Below are positions 12,894 to 29,550 of a stretch of 64,000 bases of DNA, in pieces (within the stretch, counting starts at the first letter, position 1; every line of letters starts with the position of its first letter). The notes below the pieces were generated by a model. That model was not told the DNA's origin. It saw only the letters and a list, made by a program, of their open reading frames with translations, and did not search any database. Source of the stretch: Litomosoides sigmodontis. Taxonomy: Eukaryota; Nematoda; Chromadorea; Rhabditida; Onchocercidae. Where the stretch lies: contig OY718808.1 in assembly GCA_963070105.1 (NCBI GenBank), positions 9,529,398 to 9,593,397 of the forward strand, in the 5' to 3' direction. Position numbers and translations under genes: made by a program.

Positions 12894-15603
12894 CTAATTT
12901 AAAAAGCGAATTGACATCTTCTGCTCGATATCAGTCTTTTCCATTGCCTGCAATTTAGGCGTAACATCATTTTTCAAAGCTTCTTAGCGTGATGACCACG
13001 AAGATATGAAAAAACATTAGATGAAAAAGCATGAAAGTGCTTTTGAGAGCGATATTATCAAAAAACGGCAGAGAAAAAAGTTTTCGCTTAAAAATAGACG
13101 GCTAGAAATAAAAAATTCAAACCAAAAAGACGGGACAATAATTATTAAAACCTCGAATAAACGAAAACCTATAAGTACTCTTGAGCTGTCAGAATGTCAC
13201 AGTTTTCCAAAAATTTAGAAAGAATTTCTAAAGTACATAAAATATTCAAAACCGCTTCTGCAACAATTACTGCTCTGAAAACACACTCATGAAGATATAC
13301 TTGCAGAGATCTCTGAACTGAAAGTAAATATGTTCCAGTATACGTGGACTGATTCAGTTCTTCCGCATTCAATTTAGTGGGCTATTTGCACAGAAAAAAG
13401 TAGAACTCACTCGACAAAATTCATCGAATGAAATTTTTCCATCGTTGTCAATATCAGCTTCAGATATTGTCCGATCGGCAATGCTTTCCAACTGAAACCG
13501 AACAGAAACAAAAATGCCAGCTTTTTCACAAGTGCTTATTCAATTTAATAGTTAAATTTCCTAAACGGTCCGAAAGTTACTACTTCAGCATTAACTTTAA
13601 AAGCATAATATGGTTCTGAAAATTTCAACCCATTTTCAATCGTCCATGTCTTAAGTATCAATATAAGGAGCAGTTTGATTTGAAAAACTACACAACCTTA
13701 ATCGAGAAGATTAAATCCTAGAGTCAAACAAAATTGATTCGTATATGTGCAAAATCAAAGCAGCTTTATAAATTTCATACTTGTTCGGCAGTTATATTTG
13801 CACCAACCATCATATTCAAGATCACTTTGAATTCATCTCTTGTAATAAAACCATTCTTATTCAAGTCGTACATTGAAAATGCAACTGTAAATAAGTTCCA
13901 TAAAGTATATCGGCTTACGAAATACTATAAGCCTACCAATGCCAGATCACAAGGAAGACAACATCCGTAGGTGCTTTTTAAATAGGCATCATATGATACT
14001 ACAGATTCCGCTTAGATATAATGTTATTTCAAATAAATAATAATATTAATACTACTAATGTTATTAGCAACGCTTCAAAGCACTCTCCCTGCTCATTTTC
14101 ATTTTATATGGAAATAAATAAATAAATTAATTAATTAATTTAATTAAATAAATTAAATAATTAAATAAATAAATAAATAAATAAAAATAAATAAATAAAA
14201 ATAAATAAATAAATAAATGAATAAATACACACATACATAAATAAATACAGAAATAAATAAATACATAAATAAATTAATTAATTAAATAGCAAATACATAT
14301 GATACATATATGTATATATACAGCAAAGTTCCATTACAGTAAAGAATTGGATGAACCACACAAATGCAGTAATTGGAATAGAGCTTTCTCATCATAATCC
14401 AAACAGTGAATCATTAGTCAGTTTGAAACATATAAAAACGACGTCATGTTTAATACAATATCAAATCGCTTACATTTCAGTTTCTCTTCCCTGCTGTTTA
14501 GAACATTTCTTTTTTCTTTACTGATTGGCCTAAAGTGTGCCAACACTCTTATGAATTCTCTGAAATTGATTTTTTGCTCCAGATCCTCCCTGAAATAATG
14601 GATTTGATTACAATCAACTATTTGTAGACATTGAAGTATGTACGAACAAATAAAGAATGCAGTGTAAATTCAAAACCATAAAAACGAATGCACAAAAATC
14701 GAATCCGAAATTAATAAAATTGATTACGTTTCAGTAAAAAAGGCATCAACAATGCGGTCACCAAGTGGGTTGATTGCAAGTTCCGGAATCCGCAAGAAAT
14801 CATCACGATCTAAGTATCCACGACCTGTTAATAAATCAGTAATTATTTAGCTCGTACAAATTATGCATTCAATTGAATTAAGTGTTGAGTAACGAAATTC
14901 AACGTTATAATATGGATAACCAAATTTGGGATATGTGGGATATAAATTTCGGATATAAATATAATTTTTGAAATTTTAAATAATTTTGGATATACAAATG
15001 AAGTATTATGTATTTTTCAGAATAACTCCGGAGAAATGCGTAACTAAACAGACACCGCTTAGAGAAATGTAATTACGTACAATGTTTATTTTGAAATTTG
15101 ATTTAAAGAAAACTGCTTGCACCAACCTTGTTTATCTAGTGACAAAAATCGACTATAAAGTCGAACGATTTGATTTCGTGAAACTGAAAGAAACGAGCTC
15201 AATAAAACTACAGAAACACTAGTGCATTTATTATTAATGAATGTAAACTATAAAAATATGTGGTACATTGAAACTATTTATGTGATTTGCCTGAACTTTA
15301 CTTCTTTAAATTATTATTTTTTGCTTCATCATGGTAAGAAATCAAGTATTAAACAGCTGAGGCACAGTGGACTTGTTGCAATCAGTGATGTTACCAATAT
15401 ATCTGTGTTACATCAAAACATAAAAAGTCGTCCTGAATCCTCCAAATAGGTCCATGTAGAGTCTAACTAATTGTTATTCCGTCCTATAACTCATGAATTA
15501 AAAAAATAAAGAATTTTAGAAACATGATGAGCTTACACCCAGTCTCCGCTGAAATCACTTGAATTTCATCTTCTTGTAACATCAGCGAGCTACTATTCCC
15601 CAT
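12894..15603 (-). CDS. Calcineurin B homologous protein (CHP1/p22 type EF-hand protein)
   Basis: Seven minus-strand exons fit in phase: 15537-15603, 15127-15183, 14728-14824, 14474-14589, 13781-13884, 13411-13491 and 12894-12947 (TAG). They give 191 residues, against 195 for human CHP1. The N-terminus MGNSSS fits N-myristoylation. Family stretches include RLYSRFLSLDK, RIPELAINPLGDRI, LAHFRPI and the C-terminus EQKMSIRFLN. The two C-terminal EF loops are canonical (residues about 119-130 DLNKNGFITRDE and 160-171 DIDNDGKISFDE); the two N-terminal ones are degenerate, as in the family. CHP proteins bind the cytoplasmic tail of Na+/H+ exchangers and regulate their maturation and activity. The Caenorhabditis member, PBO-1, works with intestinal proton exchange. 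Orthology is strongly supported; the exchanger partner is inferred. Confidence 0.96.
14104..14290. repeat. AAAT/AATT-type tetranucleotide repeat tract
   Basis: An imperfect run of AAAT units with TTAA interruptions fills part of the intron between CHP1-like exons 13781-13884 and 14474-14589. Confidence 0.9.
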
Positions 15604-16266
15604 ATTGACCAAAGAAATACTCTTGATTTCTTCAGTAATATTCAGTGGTACACATACGCAAAAGAGCAATCCAATACTATCCTTTTTGACTGAAAAATTA
15701 ACGGTTACCAAACTTTATTAAATCTTTAAGCACAAAATGCCTATTTCTATAAATAATGTTTGAAAGAAAAAACGATTGCAGAGATCAAGAATCCTCATTG
15801 GTCATTGATATTGAAAATTGCCCTTTGCTTGTGACAGAAAAGGAGTTGACCTTCAGCAGAAACCGATAAGATAGGTGCAAAACTGAAAGAACCCACTCCA
15901 AAAGATCTATTCAACTGTACGATTAACGACATAAAACCATCACACATATCATTTGGGTTAAATTTGTATTGCGACGTCCTACTCTATTACTCCCTTTATT
16001 CTCGCTATTTTAATTCTTATTTTCATAGCATTTTCATATTATTTTTAATTATAAAGTTATAGCTGTGCTATAACTTATTGTAATTAATCTATACCTGTTA
16101 GTCAATTCCTCCTGTTCATCTATGTTGAGTAAAATATAATAAACTGGAAAGAGAACTACAGTAACTAAGTGAGATGAAAATCATTTCAAAAATGGTACGT
16201 GTTGCATGTACGTATACGACCACTCTATATTAAAGGTATACCACTTATACACAACCAAACCACATA

Positions 16267-16267
<1 letters not shown>

Positions 16268-16340
<73 letters not shown>
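16268..16340. repeat. (CA)n microsatellite, about 36 units
   Basis: An uninterrupted CA dinucleotide run in the intergenic region upstream of the CHP1-like gene. Confidence 0.97.
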
Positions 16341-16342
<2 letters not shown>

Positions 16343-19300
16343 CACCATTGCTGAAAATCAGCGCTAAGGCTTGAACAGTAAATTATTTAAGAAAAAACTC
16401 CGATATGTCAGTTAAGAAACTTGTCGGAGAGTGATGTATAAGGTGAGAGCAGCAGAAAGTTAATACCAAATAAATAGAAAACGAGTTTGACAAATCTAAT
16501 GAATTGATGAAATTCATGAAAACTTGTTCAGAGTGCGGTAGCGCATGCAACTATGCATTGATTGTTTACCAATTCTCCTGGAATAAGAAAAAATGTTAAC
16601 TAAATAAGTTCCGCAATTATTCAACTCAGATTACCCTAAAGTTTTAAGTAGAAAGTTGAACTTTTCAACCCTATACACCAAAAAAACTAATAAATACAAT
16701 TTCAAGTCATATCTACCTCTTTCTCTTCATACATTGATATAAGTGTAATAAGCAATATCATAATATCTGAAACCGTATTTCTATTCAATGACTCCAACAA
16801 AATAGGAAGATTTGATAGAGGCCTCATAACCTATAAATATATGCATATTATCAATTACTACCTTGAACTATCCTGACATCAAATGATTTCAGGACTAAAA
16901 TAGCTCATAGAAAAAAACTCTATAAACTCCAAAAGTAATTCTACTATTACTGAAATCCTCACCACTTTAAACACTTCCATAGAGTCACTAAAAGCTTTTG
17001 GGGACTTCTAAAATAACATCTTATATAGCTATTATTATTACCAATAACAGCCAGATATTGCGGTTTGTGGTACTAAGAAAGAAGTGTCCATAGTTAACTG
17101 TTTATCAGTAGAACTGTAAGCCTTCGATTCATAAGTACTGTCACAAGTAGCATTCACTTTTATTCTGAATAGGTATCATTACCAAACAGTGAATACTCAA
17201 GACTCAAGCAGGAAAACGGTATAGTCAAAATTTTCTGCTTATGAGTTCATTTACTAAACTGTTTCAAATAGCCTTTTCTCGCATTTTTGAATACTGTAAT
17301 TAAAGGTTGCAAGGATCTCGATAAAGCAAAGATGGAGGAAAAAAGATAATGGAGAAATGTGAGACATGTATGTATCCGGATCGTGATGAAAGATGACAAA
17401 TAAAATAAGCATAATGATTCACAGCTTTGCATACATTTAGTAAAGCTCCTATAAGCGTCACAACATAAAAACAGAAAATTCTCATTGAAATTCGAAAAAA
17501 AACCATAGAAACCATTGAAAATTGACATCAGTGTTTTTTGGAATCATCGAGGAAAATGAAACTAAATGTATCGGAAGACATTCTTGCAAACGCAACCATT
17601 AGAATTAACAAAACCATTAAATTTTCGAACCACGAGAAATAAGAAACCAGGTCAGAAAAGGGTTTCTCATACAATCTCTTTTCCCCTCTCCCTCTTTCGC
17701 AATGTTGATTTTTAGAATTTCGTAACAGCTCCTTAAATGCATTCTTCCATTTATTTTTACTCTGTTTATATCTATTTGTCATTACAACATATCAAACACT
17801 TTCATGCGATAAGGAAGGAAATTTTTACTTCAAATTAAATTTGTATCGACTTGAAGAGGGAGCCATTGACTCGTAATCGCTTCACATAGGTAACAGTTAT
17901 TTTTTCATTCTTCAAAAGTTGTAATTTACTTCCGGAATCGTGTCGCAAAACTGCAGCAGAACAGTCGAGCTCTGAAGGAATTAAACCGAAAGGAAATATT
18001 CACTTAAGTCTGAGAATGATTACGAGCGATAAAACTTGAAAGTTATGAAAAAAACATAACATTTTGTTAAATAATGGGATGGAAAGATTTACGAGACATT
18101 TGGCTTACAAATGAAGTAGTAGCGAATGACGAAATCAACAGCAATTTAGATCAAAGACATGGAAATTGAAATTAACAGTAATGAGCAATGCAATGATAGA
18201 CTGGAGAGGAGGGAGAAGGGGTGATAACAGTGACAGCAAGATAATGTGTCAATATAAAACAATTGATGGTCACTGAGCACGAAAAGTCTCCTTTAAATAA
18301 AAGAACAAAATACTTTACGCACAATGTATTTTATGTCAGTCTACGACTAGCTAATAACTCGTTTTACGTCGCAATTGCAACAGCAGGCTATTTCATCTCT
18401 GGAAGGAAAATGACGGTCAAGTGAAAACGGCGCTATATTTAAGTCTTCCATTAACAATCTCTAACAATTCAGCATATCAATTTGTGGCCTATGAGCTGGT
18501 ATTCGTTTTCACATATACTTTTGTGCGTGCTAACACAATTTCAATTGATGTCAATTTACTAAGAACCGTCGGAATACACCGGGAGACGCTGATGTTATTA
18601 ATGCAGTCTCAAGTAAAAGGTCAAGGAATAATGAGACGTTAAATTGATGGAATCGTTGAATGACTGATAGAAATGTTCTCAATGTAACGGGGTGGTGAAA
18701 AAAAAGGCAAACACCTGAAATAGTCATAGGAATTGTGCCGTTATAATTTGTCTTACCTGGAAATCGAGGAACATAACATCGTCACAACCATGTGGAATTT
18801 ATCAAAAATGTGTGCAACGGAATAGAGCCTGCAATCTAATTCCATGGTTGGAACTCCTCGACCCCACCACACCTCAATGCACCCATCGGCTTCATAATTA
18901 AACACCAAACTTCATTCATCGAGAATTCCGGCAATAATGCATCGTCACCACTATGACACAGTTGCGTCTCACCAATCCGAACAATTTCATTCTATTATTG
19001 ATTACATTTTCAATTACATTAAAATAATCTCCTAAAATCTTGCAATTTTTCACAATTCACGAGAGAGATTTTTTTCAAACAAAAAATTCATTACTTGAAA
19101 ACTTACTGAAATGGCAGCTAAAACAATCAGAAATCGAACATACAACGAACCTATACAGGTCATTGGAATCAAAATTTAGCAGCTGCGTAAATTATTTGCA
19201 TTATACTTCATTTAATGTATTAAAAATGAACGTAATACCGTACCCTTGTCATTCAACTGTCATCATTCCTGTACTTCACATTACCAATATTCTAGTACAT

Positions 19301-19467
19301 ACACTTCGTATTGCTATTGCAACTTGAAGAATGAGCTTTCAAGTAGCTTCTAAGCAGATAAGTACTTCGCTACTAGTAAGAACTAAAATTTCTGAAATTC
19401 ATGATATTCCTTGGAATTACTGCTTTTTTGAGGCATTTCACCGACAGTATGCCTATAAGCGAGATTT

Positions 19468-19471
<4 letters not shown>

Positions 19472-19504
<33 letters not shown>
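19472..19504. repeat. (AC)n microsatellite, about 16 units
   Basis: A pure AC run. It creates a poly-His/Thr stretch in a spurious plus-strand frame. Confidence 0.95.
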
Positions 19505-19505
<1 letters not shown>

Positions 19506-20690
19506 GTGATATTTCCAGCAAAGGTGATAAATTACTGCGATTGTATAGAACATTGACCAGTTCATTTGGCAAATTAAACCTGAATGTTTTACGGATTTCA
19601 TAAAATCAGAAACAAAACTAAGCATGCAACTTCTCTTACACTAATTTCCCCATCTATTAAAATGAGAAATTTGTGATTTTCTTGACATTCATGCTTTCAT
19701 CAATTTAGTCGTTGAAATAATTAATTGTGAAAGCTTCTTGCTGCAAATTAAAATTTCTTTTAAAATTATGCAATTACCGTCATCATGTTTTTTTAAAGGC
19801 ATTATCTCACCGATAGCACTGATTTCACATAGGAGAAGTGATGAAAAATGAACCACGAATGTGTCAAATTGAAATTTCTGAATGTCAAATTCTTAACGGT
19901 TATCTTATCCAGAAGATTGTAATCGATGGGAGTGAAATGAACTTGTTGGAAAAGCTTTATTATTTATTCCACCCACACCAACAACAGTTGTACAAATATA
20001 AACTATGCCAAAAATATCGCATACAATCCCACTTCGATTTCACATTTCGAGATATTCATCTCAAATTATTACGTATCTCTCCTCTCATCATCACATGCTC
20101 TCATTTTTTTACTCCCTTTTTAAACCTAAAATTTGTTTCTTTTTTAACTTAGGGAAAGATTTTTTTTCAAACTTTTTTTTCAGACAAAGGCACATCTTCG
20201 AGAAATCACGGTTTAGAAAAGAGAAAAAGAAATTTAATGTTCAATTTAAATTTTGGTTATACTGAGAGAATATTTTCTGCACTGGATTATTGTGATAAAA
20301 AATTGATGATTTATTTATAGCATCATCGAATAACTGATACACGATTTCTAAGATTTTTAAATATAATAATAAAATTTGATTATTGTTATCCAGTACTACG
20401 GTACAGTATATCGCTGGTGCTCTTATATTCAATGAATATATATTTAAATATAGATAAAATATAAATATATTCCAAAAGCATAAATATATTCAAAAAAATA
20501 TTTAAATATATTCAACGAATGAAATCAGTCAAAACGGAAATATGAAGTTTTAATGGTATTCGAAAGATCAAAAGGCCCGAAAATTCTTAATTTATTATTT
20601 TTGTTCGTGGAATTCTTTAGGGATCAGGAAAATTAATGCTAAATGATTATTATTTTATTCGCATTGAAACAATGTTGTTTCCATTTTCAG

Positions 20691-20778
20691 TGATGGACGT
20701 TTATCAACCGAAATGGCATTATCCGGCTGGAATTGGCTAACATTTAAGAAAAAGTCTTTCGACAGAAATTTAGAGTAA
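20691..20778 (+). CDS. Possible orphan terminal exon of an unrecognised gene
   Basis: A good acceptor (CCATTTTCAG) is followed by a 28-residue open frame that starts DGRLSTEMALSGWNW and ends at TAA. The acceptor and the Trp-bearing composition look more exon-like than the surrounding DNA. No upstream exon with a compatible donor was found, so this may be a fragment of an unknown gene, a gene relic or chance. No function is proposed. Confidence 0.22.
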
Positions 20779-22125
20779 CTCATGACACATTTAAAATATC
20801 AAATTCAAACTCTTCTGCTTTTTTTGTTCCTATATGTCTTCATAGTCCTTTGTCCGAATATTTGCATGAATACATGAATATTCGCCCGTCACATCCCTCC
20901 CTCGGAAAACATTTATCAACCTTAACTTAATATCTGTCTACTGTTGCATACCAACTTCAAGTTCTCATTCCTATTGCAATGCTCAATTTTATATGCACGA
21001 AACTATATTTTTATTATAAAATTGAATCTTCTTTGTGAAATTTAAGTTCAAGGGAAATTTTCGTGTATGAATTTGAAATGTAGTCGGAATTTTATGAATA
21101 CAATTCCAGATTAAATATGTAATTTAAATAACAATCAAAAACTAGTAATAAATTAGAACATTCCAATACCTCGGATTTTCATTTCATTCGGCATTTCTCA
21201 AATGAATAAATTTCGGATGGCTTGACGCATGCATGTACATCTAAGGTGAGGAAGGTGCAGTTTTGCAAATTTTACATAAGCATACTTGGGACACGTACAC
21301 ATCACATACATACATTATGTATGCAATCAGCCAGTTCTGACATTTCTGAGCGAGAAAAAGGGGCCGAAAAAAAGTTTGAAAATGAAAAAGAGGAAAAAGA
21401 CGGTGATGGAACTATCCACGGCCATATCAAGCGAATTGCTAATGAAAGGAGAAGGAAGGAAGGAACGAGCATTTTCGGTGCGAGAAAAAAAGGACGTGTA
21501 AACAGAAATTACTTTTCCAACAACTTTATTGCCTTTTCAAACTTTCCTTTCTGTTTGTCCTTTTTTGCGGTCGTTGTTCGTGTGGCTCCTTGAAGAGAGA
21601 GGAAAGAGTAAGCTAAGTTTTAGAAAAGAAGAAAGCCATCGATCTTCCCCTCCTCAAAGCTTTGCATATCTATCACAGGTGATACTCACTATCAAACTTA
21701 TCATCTCATTGCTGTCCTCTTCACTATTCGCCAAATGATAAACCGAACTGATTGCGCTGAAAGCATTTTCATCTATTTATCACTCATTCATGTATAATTT
21801 TGCTTGACGTGTGCGCTTGCACACCCCAATATCACTTCTGCACGATAATTTGAGAAATTTGACGACGAAGTTTCATCTGTGAGATTGCAATGTTGCACGG
21901 TTTTTCCAGCAAACTGATAAATGAGCTAATGTCAATAAGTTGGAAGATGTAAATTAAAGTTGATGAAAATTTGACAAAAGTCGTTTCATATTCCAATCCT
22001 TTAGCATTACACCAGAAGATTTCGCAAAACCGACTCAGTGCTTGATTACTTTTGCAGTTACTTAGCAAACTTATTAATTTACTAATTTAAACCACAACAT
22101 TCAGACAATCAAAGACCGCGCGCAA
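20779..22125. other. Intergenic region upstream of the scramblase-like gene
   Basis: Contains a purine-rich open frame (21222-21593) with low-complexity Lys/Glu/Arg composition and no recognisable family. I treat it as non-coding; promoter sequence of the gene starting near 22126 should lie here. Confidence 0.5.
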
Positions 22126-25546
<3,421 letters not shown>

Positions 25547-27355
25547 TACGTAAGATATTATCACTATATTTGTACTGCAGTCCTTACTAACTTATTCCAA
25601 GTTTAAATGCAAAATCAAAATTTTCAAAAGTTCCTGCTAATTTTCAAATATGTGAAATTGTCTCAATAATAATTGCAATAATTGTTATTGAAAATATCCT
25701 TTAAAGCTACAGCCGTTTAAATTTTGTTCCTTTCTTTTTTTCAGCTAATATTTTTCTTCAACAAAAACAGTTTTGTTTTGGAATGTTCAGTGTTTAGAGT
25801 TTTTGGAATGTGACCTTTTTTGATAACATTTGAAAATTATAACATATTTAAATGAACGCAACCAGCTCACCGATCTATACTGTTGTCATATCAGCTGATT
25901 TGATTAAATCACCTGATATATATATAATAAACACATGTTCATACATAAATACATTCGCACGGTCTTTTGTGTTCATCTGTTTCATCTGCTCCTCCAGTTG
26001 ATTACATTACATTAGGCACTGAGGGAACAATAAACACTGATGTTCAGCATGTGAGCAATTTGTTGGTAACACAAAAGTTAAAGGAAAAAAATTATTTAAA
26101 ATACAAAAGCGAATGAAATCCTGTCAATTCTCATTGAGCTATGCACATAGCTAATAATCGTCCGTCTCTTTTTCTTTTAAAATTACCACAACCTTTTGAA
26201 CATACCGTTTTCCTAAATCTTTCGCAGTGAAACCAGTGCTTTGAAAATTTGAAATTAATGCACAATATCGACGTAACTGTTATTGAAATTTGAAAATAAA
26301 TTTATTTATTACTCGAAAAAACTTATCATATTTCGCTAAAATTTCAAAAAAATTTTCTGATGTAATGAGTTTAATGAAAAGAATAACTTTTTTTGAATGC
26401 TTCTAGTATCAATGAAATATTTACAGGAAAAGAAATGCACGATATTTGCCCGTGCAGATGTGCTCGGTTTATACTCGAAGATGACCTTTCTTTTAAATAA
26501 AAGGAAAATTCTCTTTCAAACTGTTAAGACATTTTAATTGAAAAATTTTTTTCCATTTCTGTTTAGCCTAACACATGGATTGCGTTTGTTATTTGTTGAG
26601 AAAATTTTTACGAGTGGCTAACATGTTCAAAAGTGCAATGAAGAATGAAAGGTGGAAAGATAAAAACTGGGATATATTTACAGCAGAAATTCTTCCTCTC
26701 TTTCGCCAAATTATTAGCTTCAGATCTTCACGGTAGACATATTTACCGCAAAATTTTACTATTTTAGTAGTTAATTGTTAAAATGAGAAAATTCGATCAC
26801 ATCTTTATAATTACTAACAGTAACAGCAATAAACTGCTCAGAATTTCAGTGGAATCGATTCATCAGAATTTCAAATCACACTAAGCTACGGATTATTTTT
26901 TAGGAGCAAGTAAGATTTCTGTTCTTTCTGACCCTTTTTTGTAAAAATCTTCCTCATGCGTAGTCAATGAAGTAATGCGCTATTAGTGACAACTTAACCA
27001 GGGTTACTACATTGTTTGCTATTTATCGGGCTGTATTTAATAAATTCAAAAAACAGTGAAATAAGCCACTCCTTTAAGAGACAAAACCTCCCCGGTCATG
27101 AATGGATCTCGTACTTTTCACAATTCCATCAATGCATATTTTGATATTTTCCCGATTTTATCGCAAGCAATGAAGTGCTACTGCAAAATCAAATTCTACT
27201 CAGTAAAAGCAGGAAGAAAAATATGCGAAATGCTGAGTAATTACCATGAATTCGATACATTAACATGGAGATATTAAATTCACACATTTTCCCCCACAAC
27301 CTTCACCTTTACCCTTTCCGCATCCATAAATTTGTACTTCCTTATACATAGGAGG

Positions 27356-27400
<45 letters not shown>

Positions 27401-29550
27401 ACGAAATCTTCTACAAGCATATGTGTGCACAACAACGAGAACAGAAACAGAATCAACAACACAACCGGAAATAGAATTTCGGAGAAAAAAGAATAGTAAG
27501 ATCAAATAGATGAATGAGAATATAAAAACAAAATTTGCCAAGGTTTATGCTTTTCATTCCGCAAATTTCAGCCCCCAACCACAATTCAATTAACTATCAT
27601 TCTCCTTTTGATTACTGTCACGGAATAAATAATAATAAACGGTCCGCTCATAAGTGAACAAAATACACGACAGACTTTCTGTCAGGAATACTCCATAAGT
27701 TTCACGAAAGAAAAAGAATTAAAAATCATAATAAGTACATTCCTAGAGGGAAGAGTAATGCAAGTATCTTTAATTACCCAATTCAAAGAACTGCAAAGAA
27801 ACCTCTCATTGGTAAACAATTTTTTTTTTACCCTTCACAATTGCTTCCGTTGCTGAAGTCAGTTGTGCATAAACTGCAATCGATATGCATAAATGAGCCC
27901 ACTTTATTGTCCTGATTGGACATAAAAAACCCCCGAAGTAAATTCAACTTAAGACTTCAAGTACCTATAAGCGGATAACTATCAATAAAGATAGAATACC
28001 GGTCTTGAAAAGAATCTGAAAAACTTTTTAATGCAACAAGACGGAAAGGAGAAATTACGAAAACATATAAGTGATTTGAATCGAAATGAAGAAATCACAT
28101 GAGATGAAGAACCTGACCTGGAATCGGACTCACACTTAGTAAGATACAAGTAGTTTAAACATGAATACAATTCATCTAGCTATCATCACTGCAATCACAA
28201 CATCTCTTCAATATTGTCACTGTTGGATGAAAGCGTTACTTGTATTCCTCTAATTAAAAATTCAGAAAATTGAAAGAGAATTTTTTCCAAAAAAACATGT
28301 TTTTGATACTATGTAAGATATATCTTTTTATATATAGTCGTGTGAGCACCAGCTTTTTATAATTTCTCCTATTTTAAAAAGTGGTGGAAAGAGAAAAGAA
28401 AAAAGAAAGCTTTTGCATCTTTGTCGCAAATTACCCGGGACCACTTTGTTTATTCATCCAACGCTAAATTAGTTCCTTCGCTTCGTTGATTAACAGTTCC
28501 AAATTTGCCAATAGTTACGATTGTATCGGATATTTAACGCTACTCAACAACTTTTATCTGAAACCGAATTTCGTTTTATATGATCAAACCAACTCGAAAT
28601 AACTACGCAAAAAAAGTAGGCAACTCTATACTATTTGTACAATTTATCAAGAAACAAACAAAAATTTGGAAGGACTTGTCTCACTATCGCAATCTAACAT
28701 TCTGCCTTTTCGAACACTGCTCAACTCGGTTTGACGAAAACTTATTCTGGAATTGCTTGACTTTTCCACTTCCATTTCAAAACATTATAAGTCTACACAG
28801 GTGTTTCATTTCAAATTACTCAGAAAATATGGTAATAATTGTAGCGAAAGGTGAACTGGAAAAGGAGAAAAGCAAAAGAGAAGTAGCATGCATGCATGTA
28901 AACAAATGAACAAGCACAAAAACAGATTATAGTGCCCATTGTGTGATAATACAAACAAATCATGCTGTTCAGCAAAAGAAAGGAACATAACCACTTTTAA
29001 ATCTTTCATGGAAAAGAGGATACCAGAGATAAAACGATGAAAACGTACACCCAAAAATGTCCTTTAAAATGCTAAATTCATCAGCAGTTGGATTTATTTG
29101 GAGACGTGAGTACAGCACTAATATAAAGGCAAAGACGAATTAAACTCACATGCAATTTCTTTACGAAAATAATCATATAATCAACATCTGCAAATTTACT
29201 TACCTAAATTATCAATTAATGGTTAATATATAAATTCAATTGTGCTTTACAAATTAAAATGCCAGAGTTTATAATCATCAGGTTATATCAAAACGGGAAC
29301 CGAATCATAACACATACGAGCACGTAATCACAGGCTTACGGAAGTAAAGCAATTAAGAAAATGTGCAGTGGAGGTCGTTCGCTAAAGGTGTTAGGCGTGC
29401 ACTGTCGAACCTAAAAATTCAGTAAGAATAAATTAGCATAGGAAAGGTAGAGTTCTCGGCAAAAGTGAAAACGTTAGCATTCACGGCAAAAATAGAAACA
29501 AAAACCAGTTGATCATAACTGTTCCTTACCATTCTGTCAAGACTTTCGTT
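25547..29550. other. Four-kilobase intergenic region; no supported gene
   Basis: The left part should contain the 3' untranslated region of the scramblase-like gene and the right part that of the minus-strand RRBP1/kinectin-like gene. Open frames are short and unpaired by splicing. One TG/TATG microsatellite is present. Confidence 0.6.
27366..27400. repeat. (TG)n(TATG)n compound microsatellite
   Basis: A TG run followed by several TATG units, in intergenic DNA. Confidence 0.93.

Larger units (their letters stand above)
15604..20690. other. Five-kilobase interval without a supported gene
   Basis: This lies upstream of the minus-strand CHP1-like gene. All open frames are short, lack family motifs and do not pair across plausible splice sites. 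Two CA microsatellites are present. An unrecognised lineage-specific gene or non-coding RNA cannot be excluded. Confidence 0.55.

Noticed and set aside
21222..21593. 123-residue plus-strand open frame rich in Lys, Glu and Arg
   Set aside because: Purine-rich low-complexity DNA; no domain, no splice partner and no conserved pattern.
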